A stretch of DNA of 64,000 nt from Sphingomonadaceae bacterium 3R27C6 (GTDB lineage: Bacteria; Pseudomonadota; Alphaproteobacteria; Sphingomonadales; Sphingomonadaceae). Where the stretch lies: NCBI GenBank assembly GCA_005503215.1, contig SCNS01000001.1:248001-312000 (forward strand). The letters are read 5' to 3'. Position numbers and translations under genes: made by a program. Of this stretch, positions 45,854 to 55,849 are shown piece by piece. Every line of letters starts with the position of its first letter. The first letter of the stretch is position 1. Below the pieces are notes generated by a model. It had not been told where the DNA came from. It saw only the letters and a list, made by a program, of their open reading frames with translations, and did no database searches.

Positions 45854-47677
45854 TCAGGCCTTTTGCGCGGCCGTCCAGCGGTCGATCACCGATTCGAGCA
45901 CCGAGATCGGCATCGCGCCCGCCGACAAAGCGGTGTCGTGGAAGCCGCGGATATCGAATTTGTCGCCGAGCGCGGCCTTTGCCTTTTCGCGGATCGCGAC
46001 CCAGCGCGTCTGGCCGACCATATAGCTCGTCGCCTGGCCCGGCCACACGCAATAGCGCTCGATCTCGGTGACGTTCGACCCTTCGGGGGTGCCGAGCGAG
46101 TCGTTATAATAGGCGATCGCCTTCTCGCGGCTCCAGCGGAAGTGGTGGAGGCCAGTGTCGACGACGAGGCGCGCGGCGCGGAACATATAGGATTGCAGAT
46201 AGCCGAGCTGGCCCCACGGATCGTTCGCGTAGACGCCCATTTCGTCGGCGAGCTGCTCGGCATAGAGCCCCCAGCCCTCGGTATAGACCGAGTAGGCGGG
46301 CAGGCGGCGGAGGCGCGGGATGCCCTCGGCCTCCTGCGCGAGCGCGATCTGGTGGTGATGGCCGGGGGTCGCCTCGTGATAGGTCAGCGTCGGCAGCGTC
46401 CACGACGGGTTTTCGGCGGTGTCGCGCAGGTTGATGTAATAGGCGCCGGGGCGCGAGCCATCGAGCGCCGGGATCTGGTAATAGCCGCCGGGCGCGCCCG
46501 CCTCGATCTCGGGCGGCACGCGGCGGATGTCGCATTTCGCCTTGGGCAGGCGGCCGAAGGCTTCGGGCAGGCGGCGCTGCATTTCCTGGATCTGCTCGTT
46601 CAATTTGGCGATCAGGTCGGCCTTGCCCTTGTCGGTGTTGGGATAAAGGAAACGCGGGTCCTTGCCGAGTTCGCGCATCCGCTGCGCGACCGTGCCCTTG
46701 GTCATGCCCTGCTTCTTGAAGATCGCGTCGGCGCGCGCGGTGAGCGCCGCCATGCGGTCGAGCCCGAGCTTGTGGACCTCCTCGGCCGACATCCCCGTGG
46801 TTGTGGCATAGCGCAGCGCATAGGCATAATATTCGTCGCCCTTGGGCAGGCGCCACACGCCGGCGTCGTGCGTCGCACGCGGGCGCACGGCGGTGAGTTC
46901 GGCGGTCTGGCGGCGCATTGCGGGATAGATTTTGCTCTCGACAATAGCGGCGCAGCGCTTCGCCCAGTCGCCGGGGATCGCGGCGGTCTTGGTCTTGAGG
47001 TTGGTGGTCAGGATATTCGCATCGGGCGCGGGCGCCATGATGCTTTCGAAGAGGGTCAGCGTGCGGTCGATGACGAAATCGGGCGGGATGACGCCTGCGG
47101 CGTGATCGGCCTTGATGCGGCCGGTTTCATTGTCGAGCTGCACCGCGAAATCAGCGCAGCGCGAAAGATAGGCTTCGGCATCGGCGGCGTTCGCGATGCT
47201 GTGCTGGTTGACGAGGAAATCGGGAATCGAGCGATAAGTGCCGCTGAGCTGCGTGACAGGATGCGGTTCAGGCCAGCTATGAAGTCCGTAGCTGAAGGTA
47301 TCGTAAGCCTTGACATAATCCTCCCACGGGCCGCGGAACGTCTCGTAATTGACGAGGTCCATGCCCGAGAGTTTCTTCGGGTCGATCGTCTTCAGTTCCT
47401 TGAGTCCGGTGCGATAGAGGTCGTGGCTCTTCTTGATCCCGGCGGGCGAGCGGTCGGCGAGCTTTGCCTTGGCAGCGGCGCGGTCGCCCTTGTCGGCGCC
47501 GAGCGAGGTCGCGAATTCGGGATCCTGGTCGAGCAGCATGTCGTAGATGCGCTCGTAGATCGCGGTCAGCCGCGCGCCTTCGCTGTCGGTCGCCGCGGCG
47601 AACGCGGTGCGCGGGCGGACGCCGGCAAGCATCGAGGAAGCCGCGGCGGCGGCGAGCAGGGTGCGACGGTCGAACAT
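45854..47677 (-). CDS. DUF885 family secreted (Tat-type) putative peptidase
   Basis: A 607-residue protein with a twin-arginine-like signal (D-R-R-T-L-L-A-A-A-A). It has the DUF885 zinc-type motif Y-H-E-A-T-P-G-H-H-H-Q and downstream E-G-W-G-L-Y-A-E. DUF885 proteins are thought to be metal-dependent carboxypeptidase-like enzymes, but few are tested. It converges with the L,D-transpeptidase gene. Confidence 0.9.
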   Translation of the reverse strand: MFDRRTLLAAAAASSMLAGVRPRTAFAAATDSEGARLTAIYERIYDMLLDQDPEFATSLGADKGDRAAAKAKLADRSPAGIKKSHDLYRTGLKELKTIDPKKLSGMDLVNYETFRGPWEDYVKAYDTFSYGLHSWPEPHPVTQLSGTYRSIPDFLVNQHSIANAADAEAYLSRCADFAVQLDNETGRIKADHAAGVIPPDFVIDRTLTLFESIMAPAPDANILTTNLKTKTAAIPGDWAKRCAAIVESKIYPAMRRQTAELTAVRPRATHDAGVWRLPKGDEYYAYALRYATTTGMSAEEVHKLGLDRMAALTARADAIFKKQGMTKGTVAQRMRELGKDPRFLYPNTDKGKADLIAKLNEQIQEMQRRLPEAFGRLPKAKCDIRRVPPEIEAGAPGGYYQIPALDGSRPGAYYINLRDTAENPSWTLPTLTYHEATPGHHHQIALAQEAEGIPRLRRLPAYSVYTEGWGLYAEQLADEMGVYANDPWGQLGYLQSYMFRAARLVVDTGLHHFRWSREKAIAYYNDSLGTPEGSNVTEIERYCVWPGQATSYMVGQTRWVAIREKAKAALGDKFDIRGFHDTALSAGAMPISVLESVIDRWTAAQKA

Positions 47678-47781
47678 GGGGCGATCTCCAGAACAGCTAT
47701 GGCGCGCTCCTGTGGAGGCGCCTCATGGGTGTACTGGTATAGCAAGTCACCGCGGGTGCAAGTGCTTGATGCGACTTCGCT

Positions 47782-48828
47782 CTATTCGCGCGCCTTGGCG
47801 GCCGCGCGGACCTCTTGCGACCGCTCGAGCGGGATCACCAATATGTCGTCGCCGTCGACGATTACCGCAATATTGTCCATGCCGAGGATCGACACGCGCT
47901 TGTCGCCCGCGCGGACCAGATTGCCGCGGCTTTCGTGAAGAAAGGCGTCGCCGGTGACGGCATTGTCGGCGTCGTCCTTGTTGGCGAGCGCGTGGATCGT
48001 GTGCCAGCAGCCGAGATCGGACCAGCCCATCGCGACGGGGACGACCGCGACGCGATCATCCTTTTCCATCACCGCATAGTCGATCGAATCGGACGGCGCC
48101 TTCGCGAACTCGATCGCGTCGGCATAGAGAGCGTCGCCGTCGCGCATACCCGCCGCGACGGAGTTGTCCGCGGCCTCGAAGATCGCGCGGCAATGCGTCA
48201 GCATCGCATCGCGCATGCGCGCGGCGCGGAACAGGAAGATACCGGCGTTCCAGCTGTATCCGCCGGCCGCGAGCATCGCCTCGGCATCGGCGAGCGGGGG
48301 CTTTTCGACGAAACGGTCGACCGCGAAGCCCCAGGATTCGTCGGCGTCGCCGAGCGGGCGGCCGGCGGCGATATAGCCGAAGCCCGTTTCGGGAGTTTCG
48401 GGCGTGATGCCGAAGGTGACGAGCCAGTCCTGCTGCGCGAGGCGCACCCCCTTGGCGATCGCGGCGTGAAAGGCGGGAACGTCGGCGATCACATGATCGC
48501 TCGGCATCACGAGCAGCAATGTGTCGGCATCGGCCTGCGCGACCGCGAGCGCGATCGCCGCGGCGGTGTTGCGCGGCATCGGCTCGACGAGCAGCGATTC
48601 CTCGCGGTCGTCCATCTGTTCGCGAACCATCGCGACATGCCCGTCGCCGCACAGGACGATCGGGGGGAGAAAGTCGGGGCCGGCAGGGGTGCGCTCGACG
48701 GTCTGGCGAAACAGGCTGCGCTGGCCGTGAAGCAGCAGGAACTGCTTGGCGCGGGTGCCGCGCGATTCGGGCCAAAGCCGGGTGCCGGCACCGCCGCACA
48801 GGATAACGGGCTGGATCATCAGCGTCAT
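47782..48828 (-). CDS. manC: Mannose-1-phosphate guanylyltransferase
   Basis: A 348-residue nucleotidyltransferase that makes GDP-mannose from GTP and mannose-1-phosphate. It has L-C-G-G-A-G-T-R-L-W-P-E-S-R (nucleotide loop), K-Q-F, and F-V-E-K-P. It lacks the C-terminal phosphomannose isomerase domain of the bifunctional form. Two ATGs (48828, 48819) are possible. It is divergent from the exopolysaccharide glycosyltransferase gene across a 117-bp shared promoter region, so it likely supplies GDP-mannose for that polymer. Confidence 0.93.
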   Translation of the reverse strand: MTLMIQPVILCGGAGTRLWPESRGTRAKQFLLLHGQRSLFRQTVERTPAGPDFLPPIVLCGDGHVAMVREQMDDREESLLVEPMPRNTAAAIALAVAQADADTLLLVMPSDHVIADVPAFHAAIAKGVRLAQQDWLVTFGITPETPETGFGYIAAGRPLGDADESWGFAVDRFVEKPPLADAEAMLAAGGYSWNAGIFLFRAARMRDAMLTHCRAIFEAADNSVAAGMRDGDALYADAIEFAKAPSDSIDYAVMEKDDRVAVVPVAMGWSDLGCWHTIHALANKDDADNAVTGDAFLHESRGNLVRAGDKRVSILGMDNIAVIVDGDDILVIPLERSQEVRAAAKARE

Positions 48829-48945
48829 AAGCTCGAGTTTATCGCGTTGGAAGCGGCGGGTCACCCTGTCATTGCGGATATGGGGAGTGTAAAATTAACC
48901 GACAGTTGACGCCTCGGCTGTAGTACGGGGGCGCGAAAGGTCCCC

Positions 48946-50334
48946 ATGTTCCGGCTGTTTAAACATTATGTCCCGCACGCCGTCGTCTGGCTGGCGCTGA
49001 TCGAATTTTTCGCGCTGCTCGGCTCGGCCGAGGGGGCGTGGCATCTTTATGCGCAGCAGGCGGGGTTCGACGCCGGGCCGCTCGCGGGTCGCTGGCTGCC
49101 GCTGCTGACCTTCGGTCTTGCCAATTCGCTCGCGATGATGGCGACCGGAATGTACGGGAACGAGGGGCTGCGCTCGATGCGTTTTGCGACGGCGCGCCTG
49201 CTCGCGGCGATTTCGCTCGGCGTGATTTTCCTTTCGGTGCTTGGCTTCCTGTTGCCGACCGCGACGCTGTGGCGCGCCAACAGCCTGTACGCGATGATCT
49301 TTGCCATCGCGGTGCTGTTCGTCATCCGCCTCGCGCTGACGCAGTCATCGGGGACCGAGGCGTTCCGGCGCCGCATCCTCGTTCTTGGCGCCGGGCCGCG
49401 CGCCGCGCGCCTTGCGGCGCTTGCCGACGCGCCGGGGAGCGGGCTTGAGATGGTCGGCTTCGTTGCGATGAGTGCGACCGAAAAGACCGTGCCGGGCGCC
49501 GTACCGCGCGAAGCCCTCGACAATCTGTCTGACCATGTCGTGATGCTGCGCGCGGGCGAAGTCGTGCTCGCGCTCGAGGAACGGCGCAACGCGCTGCCGC
49601 TGAACGACCTGCTGCGCGTCAAGACGACGGGTGTGCATGTCAACGACATCGCCAGTTTCATCGAGCGCGAAACGGGACGCGTCGACCTTGCGACGACGAA
49701 CCCCAGCGGCCTCATCTTTTCCGACGGATTTTCGGCCGGGCAGCGCATTTCGAAGGTCGGCAAGCGGCTGTTCGACATCCTCGCCAGCCTGCTTGTGCTG
49801 GTCGTCGGCCTGCCGCTGATCATCGTCGCGGGGATCGCGGTGATCCTCGATAGCCGCGGCCCGGTCTTTTACCGCCAGCCGCGCGTCGGGCTATTCGGCG
49901 AACCCTATGACATCTTCAAGATTCGTTCGATGCGCACCGATGCCGAGGCGGCGGGCAAGGCGGTGTGGGCGAGCGAAAACGACCCGCGCGTCACGCGCGT
50001 CGGCCGCATCATCCGCAAGCTGCGCATCGACGAACTGCCGCAGACCTGGTGCGTGCTGAAGGGCGACATGAGCTTTGTCGGGCCGCGCCCCGAACGGCCA
50101 AGCTTCGTCGAGGAACTCGAAAAGAAGCTGCCCTATTATGCCGAGCGCCATATGGTGAAGCCCGGCCTGACCGGCTGGGCGCAGATCAACTATCCCTATG
50201 GCGCCTCGGTCGAGGACGCGCGCGTCAAGCTCGAATATGACCTCTATTACGCCAAGAATTATTCGCCCTTCCTCGACCTTTTGATCCTGCTCCAGACCGT
50301 ACGCGTCGTGCTGTGGCCGGAGGGCGCGCGGTAG
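48946..50334 (+). CDS. XrtA/PEP-CTERM-type polyprenyl glycosylphosphotransferase (EpsB-like)
   Basis: A 462-residue initiating sugar transferase for exopolysaccharide synthesis. The first half has four membrane helices and a CoA-binding-like segment (L-V-L-G-A-G-P-R-A-A-R). After a fifth helix (about 270-300) comes the bacterial sugar-transferase domain with R-Q-P-R-V-G-L, F-K-I-R-S-M-R, L-R-I-D-E-L-P-Q and V-G-P-R-P-E-R-P. It attaches the first sugar phosphate to undecaprenyl phosphate. The following prsK, prsR and prsT homologues place it in the XrtA/PEP-CTERM group. Confidence 0.92.
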   Translation: MFRLFKHYVPHAVVWLALIEFFALLGSAEGAWHLYAQQAGFDAGPLAGRWLPLLTFGLANSLAMMATGMYGNEGLRSMRFATARLLAAISLGVIFLSVLGFLLPTATLWRANSLYAMIFAIAVLFVIRLALTQSSGTEAFRRRILVLGAGPRAARLAALADAPGSGLEMVGFVAMSATEKTVPGAVPREALDNLSDHVVMLRAGEVVLALEERRNALPLNDLLRVKTTGVHVNDIASFIERETGRVDLATTNPSGLIFSDGFSAGQRISKVGKRLFDILASLLVLVVGLPLIIVAGIAVILDSRGPVFYRQPRVGLFGEPYDIFKIRSMRTDAEAAGKAVWASENDPRVTRVGRIIRKLRIDELPQTWCVLKGDMSFVGPRPERPSFVEELEKKLPYYAERHMVKPGLTGWAQINYPYGASVEDARVKLEYDLYYAKNYSPFLDLLILLQTVRVVLWPEGAR

Positions 50335-50336
50335 CC

Positions 50337-52457
50337 GTGGGCGCGTTGGCCGGCCTGTCCCAGATCCTGTCGGGCCTTGCGCTGGCGGGGTTTGCGGGCG
50401 TCACTTTGTGGCTGCTGATGCGGCCGCGCGCGCGGATGGCGGCATTGATGCCGTCGCCGCGATTGCTCGCCGCGACCGCAGCCGCCACCGCGCTGTGGTG
50501 CGCAGCGATGGCCGTCTATGGCCCCGGATCGTCGCAATCTTTGGTCGTGCAGACGGTACGCGACCTCGCCATGCTCCTCTGGTTGGGCGCAACCTTCTGG
50601 TCGCCGCGTGCGCCGATGTCGCGGCCGCTGCGCCTGATCGCACGCATGCTCGCGACGATCTGCCTGCTGGCGCTGCTACTTGGCGCGGCGGCGCATTTGC
50701 GCGCCGGAGCGGCGGCCGAACCATGGATGACGCCGACGCTGGGCTTTGCCGCGACGGTCGTCGCGATCGGCGGGCTGCTGATGATCGACGCCGGGGTTCG
50801 CCATGCGAGCGCGGGGCAACGCATGCCCGTGATGGCGGTCGCCGGCGGGTTCGCGATGCTGTGGGCCTATGAGCTCAACGTCCAGCTGATCGGTGCGCTG
50901 ACCGGCGAAATCGCGTCGACGCTGATCGCCCTGCTTCCGGCGATCGTACTGCTCACGCTGCCGGTCTATATCGTCGCCGCGATGGACATCGGGCGCGAGC
51001 GGATGCGCCTGTCGCGCACCGCCGCGACGCGCACGCTGATCCTGCTGGGCGCCGCCGCCTATCTGATCGTGATCGCGCTGACCGGTGCCGTCGCGCGCGT
51101 CGCCGGCGGCGATTATGCCGAACTGGCACAGGCGATCTCGTTGTTCGTCGCGCTCGGCACTGGCGGATTGATGCTCGCCTCGGCGCGATCGCGGGCGTGG
51201 CTGTCGGTGATGATTTCCAAGCATTTCTTCGAGCATCGCTATGACTATCGCGCCGAATGGATGCGCTTTACCGCGACATTGGGGCAGGGTGCCCAAGGGG
51301 ATGGGGGCGAGGACGACCGCAATCTGCACCGCCGCGTCGCCAAGGCGCTCGCCGAACTGACCGGAAGCCCCGGCGCGTTGCTGATGCTGCCCGGCGCATC
51401 GGGCGGTTTTCGCATCGCTGAGCATTGGCATTGGCCGGGCGGCGCTAGCGAGGACGCGACGCTGTCGCTGCGCTCGGCCCTCATGCTGCAGGAAACGCAG
51501 CATATCGTCGACCTCGATGCCGAGCGCCGGGGTCATCCCGGCGAGGATCTGGCGATCCCCGAGTGGCTGATCGCCGATACGCGCGCTTGGGTGGTCGTGC
51601 CGGTGCTGCATTTCCAGCGGATGATCGCGGTCGTCGTGCTGCACCGCCCCGCGGTCTCACGCGCGCTCGATTGGGAGGATCTCGACGTGCTGCGCATCGC
51701 GGGGCAGCAGGCGGCGAGCTATCTCGCCGAATCGCAGAGCCAGCAGGCTTTGTCGGAGGCGCGGCGGTTTGACGAGTTCAACCGCCGTTTCGCCTTCATC
51801 ATGCACGACATCAAGAATCTGGCGAGCCAGATCGGCCTGCTCGCACGCAATGCCGAGCGTCACGCCGACAAGCCCGACTTCCGCGCCGATATGATCGAGA
51901 CGCTGAAGATTTCGGCGGGGCGCCTCAGCGACCTCCTCGTCCGCCTGTCGCCGCGCGAGCGGGGGCCAGCGGCAGAGGCGGGGCGGACGCTGGTCGAGCC
52001 GGTTCTGAACGAGATCGCGGCCGAAATGCGTCCGCGCCGCGCGCTGTTCGTCGGCTGTCAGGCGGGGTTGTCGGCGTGGGGCGATGCGGGCGCGATCCGG
52101 CAGATTGTCCAGCATCTTGTCGCCAATGCGATCGATGCGTCGGCGCCCGAGACGCCGGTGCAGGTCGTCGCGGTCGCCGAACAGGGACGCGTGCGGATCG
52201 ACGTGATCGATCAGGGCTGCGGCATGACGCGCGATTTCATCCGCGACGAGCTGTTCAAGCCCTTTGTGTCGACGAAGGAATCGGGTTTCGGGCTGGGGGC
52301 GTTCGAAGCGCTGCAGATCGCGCAGGCGATGGGCGGGGCGATCGAGGTGGCGAGCGAGCCGGGCAAGGGGAGCAGCTTCACGCTGTGGCTGCCGCTCGCC
52401 GATGCGCGGGGCGACGCGGGGGTCGACGCGCGTGTGATGAAAGTGGGACATAAATGA
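50337..52457 (+). CDS. prsK: XrtA/PEP-CTERM system histidine kinase PrsK
   Basis: A sensor kinase of about 706 residues. About ten membrane helices fill residues 5-310; a GAF-like domain follows (about 340-480), then the kinase core with phosphoacceptor F-I-M-H-D-I-K-N-L-A-S-Q and the ATPase motifs H-L-V-A-N-A-I-D-A-S, D-Q-G-C-G-M and G-F-G-L-G-A-F-E-A. The GTG at 50337 begins two bases after the upstream stop; another GTG at 50313 would overlap it. It is paired with PrsR by a four-base overlap (ATGA). Confidence 0.93.
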   Translation: MGALAGLSQILSGLALAGFAGVTLWLLMRPRARMAALMPSPRLLAATAAATALWCAAMAVYGPGSSQSLVVQTVRDLAMLLWLGATFWSPRAPMSRPLRLIARMLATICLLALLLGAAAHLRAGAAAEPWMTPTLGFAATVVAIGGLLMIDAGVRHASAGQRMPVMAVAGGFAMLWAYELNVQLIGALTGEIASTLIALLPAIVLLTLPVYIVAAMDIGRERMRLSRTAATRTLILLGAAAYLIVIALTGAVARVAGGDYAELAQAISLFVALGTGGLMLASARSRAWLSVMISKHFFEHRYDYRAEWMRFTATLGQGAQGDGGEDDRNLHRRVAKALAELTGSPGALLMLPGASGGFRIAEHWHWPGGASEDATLSLRSALMLQETQHIVDLDAERRGHPGEDLAIPEWLIADTRAWVVVPVLHFQRMIAVVVLHRPAVSRALDWEDLDVLRIAGQQAASYLAESQSQQALSEARRFDEFNRRFAFIMHDIKNLASQIGLLARNAERHADKPDFRADMIETLKISAGRLSDLLVRLSPRERGPAAEAGRTLVEPVLNEIAAEMRPRRALFVGCQAGLSAWGDAGAIRQIVQHLVANAIDASAPETPVQVVAVAEQGRVRIDVIDQGCGMTRDFIRDELFKPFVSTKESGFGLGAFEALQIAQAMGGAIEVASEPGKGSSFTLWLPLADARGDAGVDARVMKVGHK

Positions 52458-53830
52458 CCGATAGCGGGGCCAATCTGCGCAAATTGCTGGTGGTCGAGGA
52501 CGACCCGGGGCTGCAGACGCAGCTCAAATGGGCGTATGAGGATTATCAGGTGCTCGTCGCGGGCGACCATGATGCCGCGATCGAGTTGCTGCGCGCCGAG
52601 GAACCCGATGTGGTGACGCTCGACTTGGGCCTGCCGCCCGATCCCGACGGCACGCGCGAGGGGTTCCGGACGCTGAAGGCGATCCTCGAGGCCAAGCCCG
52701 ACACCAAGGTCATCGTCGTTTCGGGGCATGGCGAACGCGCGAGCGCGCTGACCGCGATCGCCAGCGGGGCGTGGGATTTCTACCAGAAGCCGATCGATAT
52801 CGACGAGCTGGGGCTGATCGTTGCCCGTGCCTTCCATGTGCGCGAGCTCGAGGTCGAGAATGCGCGGCTCGCCGAGCAGGGTTCGAGCGACAATCGCGTG
52901 CTCGGCGGGATGATCACCGGGGCGCCCGAGATGCAGAAGGTGGCGCGCACGATCGAGCGCGTCGCGAACCTCGACGTCTCTGTGATGCTGCTCGGCGCGA
53001 GCGGTACCGGCAAGGAATTGCTCGCGCGCGGGCTGCACGAGGCGAGCGGGCGGCGCGACGGCGCGTTTGTCGCGATCAACTGCGCCGCGATCCCCGAGAA
53101 TCTGCTCGAAAGCGAGCTGTTCGGGCATGAGAAGGGGGCGTTCACGGGCGCGGTCAAGACGACCGAGGGCAAGATCGAGCTCGCGCATGGCGGGACGCTC
53201 TTCCTCGACGAGGTCGGCGACATTCCGCTGCCGCTCCAGGTCAAGCTGCTGCGCTTTCTGCAGGAGCGCACGATCGAGCGCATCGGCGGACGCAAGGCGA
53301 TCGCGGTCGATACAAGGATCGTATGCGCGACGCACCGCGACCTCGATGCGATGATCGCCGAACAGAGCTTTCGCGACGATCTCTACTACCGCCTCGCCGA
53401 AATGGTGGTGAAGATCCCATCGCTCGCCGAACGGCCGGGTGATGCGGTGCTGCTCGCGCGGCATTTCCTCCACCAATATGCGCCCGAGATGAATCCCGGG
53501 GTTCGCGGCTTCGCGCCCGACGCGTTGCAGGCGATCGACGAGGGACGCTGGCCGGGCAATGTCCGCGAGCTGGAAAACCGTATCAAGCGCGCCGTGATCA
53601 TGGCCGATGGCAAGCTGGTGATGCGCGAGGATCTCGATATGGCGGGCGGCGAGGCGGAAGGCGAGGAGGCGTGGCTCAACCTGCGCAGCGCGCGCGAAGC
53701 CGCCGACCGCGTCGCGATCCGCCGTGCGATGACGCAGAGCGAAGGCAATATCTCGGCCGCCGCCAAGCTGCTCGGGATCAGCCGCCCGACGCTCTACGAC
53801 CTGCTCAAGCAGTACCGGATGCAGGCCTGA
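52454..53830 (+). CDS. prsR: PEP-CTERM-box response regulator PrsR (sigma-54 activator)
   Basis: A 458-residue NtrC-type regulator. Receiver domain (about 10-130) with phosphoacceptor D57; AAA+ domain with Walker A G-A-S-G-T-G-K-E (181-188), the sigma-54 contact motif G-A-F-T-G-A (228-233) and Walker B L-F-L-D-E-V-G-D. The C-terminal Fis-type helix-turn-helix includes [16 protein letters not shown]. It should activate sigma-54 promoters of PEP-CTERM or exopolysaccharide genes. Confidence 0.94.
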   Translation: MTDSGANLRKLLVVEDDPGLQTQLKWAYEDYQVLVAGDHDAAIELLRAEEPDVVTLDLGLPPDPDGTREGFRTLKAILEAKPDTKVIVVSGHGERASALTAIASGAWDFYQKPIDIDELGLIVARAFHVRELEVENARLAEQGSSDNRVLGGMITGAPEMQKVARTIERVANLDVSVMLLGASGTGKELLARGLHEASGRRDGAFVAINCAAIPENLLESELFGHEKGAFTGAVKTTEGKIELAHGGTLFLDEVGDIPLPLQVKLLRFLQERTIERIGGRKAIAVDTRIVCATHRDLDAMIAEQSFRDDLYYRLAEMVVKIPSLAERPGDAVLLARHFLHQYAPEMNPGVRGFAPDALQAIDEGRWPGNVRELENRIKRAVIMADGKLVMREDLDMAGGEAEGEEAWLNLRSAREAADRVAIRRAMTQSEGNISAAAKLLGISRPTLYDLLKQYRMQA

Positions 53831-55678
53831 ATGGATTTGGGCCGCTTCTGGACAAAAGCGCTGCTGCTGGCGGCGCTGCTGCTGGGAGCGTGCGGCGACG
53901 GCGCGTCGTCCGCGCCGCGCAAGGCGCTCGAGGAGCGCCGCGCCGCTCTCGAGAACGCCATCGCGAGCGATCCCAAGGTCATTGTCGAGCGTGTCGAGCT
54001 GGCGCGCGTCGCGATCAAGCTGGGCGATGGCGTCGGTGCCGAGGCGGCGGTCAAGGGCGCGCTAGGGGCGGGGGCCAAGGACGCGGCGCTTCGCCCGCTC
54101 TTGGCGCGCGCCTATGCGATGCAGGATGAGGGGAGCCGTGCGCTCCAGACGCTCGACGACGGCCCGATCATTCCCGAGATGATCGGCGAGGCGGCGTGGG
54201 TCGCGGGCGACGTTCACCTCGGTAATGGCGATCTGGCCGCCGCGCGTGAAGCCTATGACCGCGCGGTGCACGAACTGCCGCGCTCGTCGGCCTTGTGGGT
54301 CGACGTCGCGCGTTTTCGCGATGCCAATGCCGACACGCTCGGCGCGCGCGACGCGGTCGACTATGCGATCGAACTCGACAAGGCGAACAGCGCCGCGCTG
54401 GCGTTCAAGGCCAACCTCGTGCGGACCGAGGATGGGCTGAAGGCGTCGCTCGCCTGGTACGAAGACGCGCTTGCCGCCGATCCCGGCAATGAAGATGCGC
54501 TAATCGAGCAGGCGGCGACGCTCGGTGACCTCGGGCGCTACCGCGACATGCTGACCTCGCTGCGCCGCGCCGCGACGATCGTGCCGCGCGATCCGCGTCT
54601 CTTCTATCTGCAAGCGGTGCTCGCGGCGCGCGCCGACAATTACCGGCTCGCGCGCAGCCTGCTCCAGCGCACGCGCGGCGAACTCGACGCGCAGCCGTCG
54701 TTCATGCTGCTGAGCGCGATTGTCGAACTCGAACTCGGCGGCGAGGCGGTGGCCGCGACCTGGGCCGACCGCCTGCTGGCCGAGCAGCCGGAGAATTTTA
54801 CCGCACGCCGCATCCTCGCGGCCGCCGAATGGAGCGATGGCGACGCCGACGCCGCGCTCGCCGCCTTGCTGCCGCTGGTCCAGCGCCCCGACGCCGACAG
54901 CTGGTCGCTGCTGCTCGCATCGCGCGTCGCGGCGGAACTCGGCCGGCGCATCGAATCGGCGGACTATCTGGGGCGCGCGGCGGCGCTGGCGCCGGGCGAA
55001 GCGGTGCCCTTTGCCGCCGACAATGACTATGGCCTGCTGACGTTGGCGGCCGATGCCGAGCCGCTCAATCCGGCTAGTGCGATTCCCGCTATTTCGGCCG
55101 ATTTGACGAGTGGCAATGGCGCGCGAGCGATCGCGCGCGCCACGCGGCTCCGCGATGCGAACCGCGGCGTTGCCGACGCGCATATCTTGCTGGGCGATGC
55201 GGCGCTGGCGGCCGGACGTACCGAGCTGGCGGTGCAGGCGTATCGCGCCGCGCACGATCTCGATGCGAGCGAGCGCACCACATTGCGGCTCGCCAATGCG
55301 CTGTTCCGCGCGGGGGATGCCGCGGGTTCGGGCGCCGCGATCCTCGCGCTGCAGCGCAGCCAGCCGTCGAGCATCGCCGCCGACCGATTGTCCGGGCATC
55401 TGGCGATGGACCTCGAACATTGGGATCAGGCGATCGCGCATTTCGAACGCGTACGCCGCCGGATCGGAAACCGCGACGCCGTGGTCCTACGCGAACTGGC
55501 GCGCGCGTGGGCGGCAAAGGGCGACGACGCGCGCGCGCTGCCGCTGATCGACCGCGCCTATCGGTTGCAGCCGCTCAATGCCGCGATCATGGAATTTTAC
55601 GCCGACCTGCTCGAACGCCGCGGCAAAAGCCAGGCGGCTGCGGACCTCCGCGACAAGGCGGCGCAGATCGGGCGCTAA
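53831..55678 (+). CDS. prsT: XrtA/PEP-CTERM TPR lipoprotein PrsT
   Basis: A 615-residue lipoprotein (signal with L-L-G-A-C, Cys21) made mostly of tetratricopeptide repeats from about 35 to 610; for example Y-D-R-A-V-H-E-L-P-R-S-S-A-L-W and Y-R-L-Q-P-L-N-A-A-I-M-E-F-Y. It starts directly at the prsR stop. PrsT-type proteins accompany exopolysaccharide export and PEP-CTERM sorting, probably as an outer-membrane or periplasmic scaffold. Confidence 0.9.
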   Translation: MDLGRFWTKALLLAALLLGACGDGASSAPRKALEERRAALENAIASDPKVIVERVELARVAIKLGDGVGAEAAVKGALGAGAKDAALRPLLARAYAMQDEGSRALQTLDDGPIIPEMIGEAAWVAGDVHLGNGDLAAAREAYDRAVHELPRSSALWVDVARFRDANADTLGARDAVDYAIELDKANSAALAFKANLVRTEDGLKASLAWYEDALAADPGNEDALIEQAATLGDLGRYRDMLTSLRRAATIVPRDPRLFYLQAVLAARADNYRLARSLLQRTRGELDAQPSFMLLSAIVELELGGEAVAATWADRLLAEQPENFTARRILAAAEWSDGDADAALAALLPLVQRPDADSWSLLLASRVAAELGRRIESADYLGRAAALAPGEAVPFAADNDYGLLTLAADAEPLNPASAIPAISADLTSGNGARAIARATRLRDANRGVADAHILLGDAALAAGRTELAVQAYRAAHDLDASERTTLRLANALFRAGDAAGSGAAILALQRSQPSSIAADRLSGHLAMDLEHWDQAIAHFERVRRRIGNRDAVVLRELARAWAAKGDDARALPLIDRAYRLQPLNAAIMEFYADLLERRGKSQAAADLRDKAAQIGR

Positions 55679-55721
55679 TCGGGGGATGTCGGCTAACGAC
55701 CAGAAATTGCCCTATCAATCA

Positions 55722-55800
55722 TCGTCACCCCGGACTTGATCCGGAGCCTGCCTGTTTTGAGGGACAAAGGCGCGGGTCCCGGGTCAAGCCCGGGATGACG
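55722..55800. repeat. Dispersed palindromic repeat (GTCACCCCGGACTTGATCC type)
   Basis: Imperfect palindrome: TCGTCACCCCGGACTTGATC on the left and GGGTCAAGCCCGGGATGACG on the right. Same family as 9917-9993. Lies between prsT and the converging GntR gene. Confidence 0.75.
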
Positions 55801-55849
55801 GAAGTGGATGATCGAAAGGCTGCTCCCCGCCCCAGGCGGAAAGACGATA

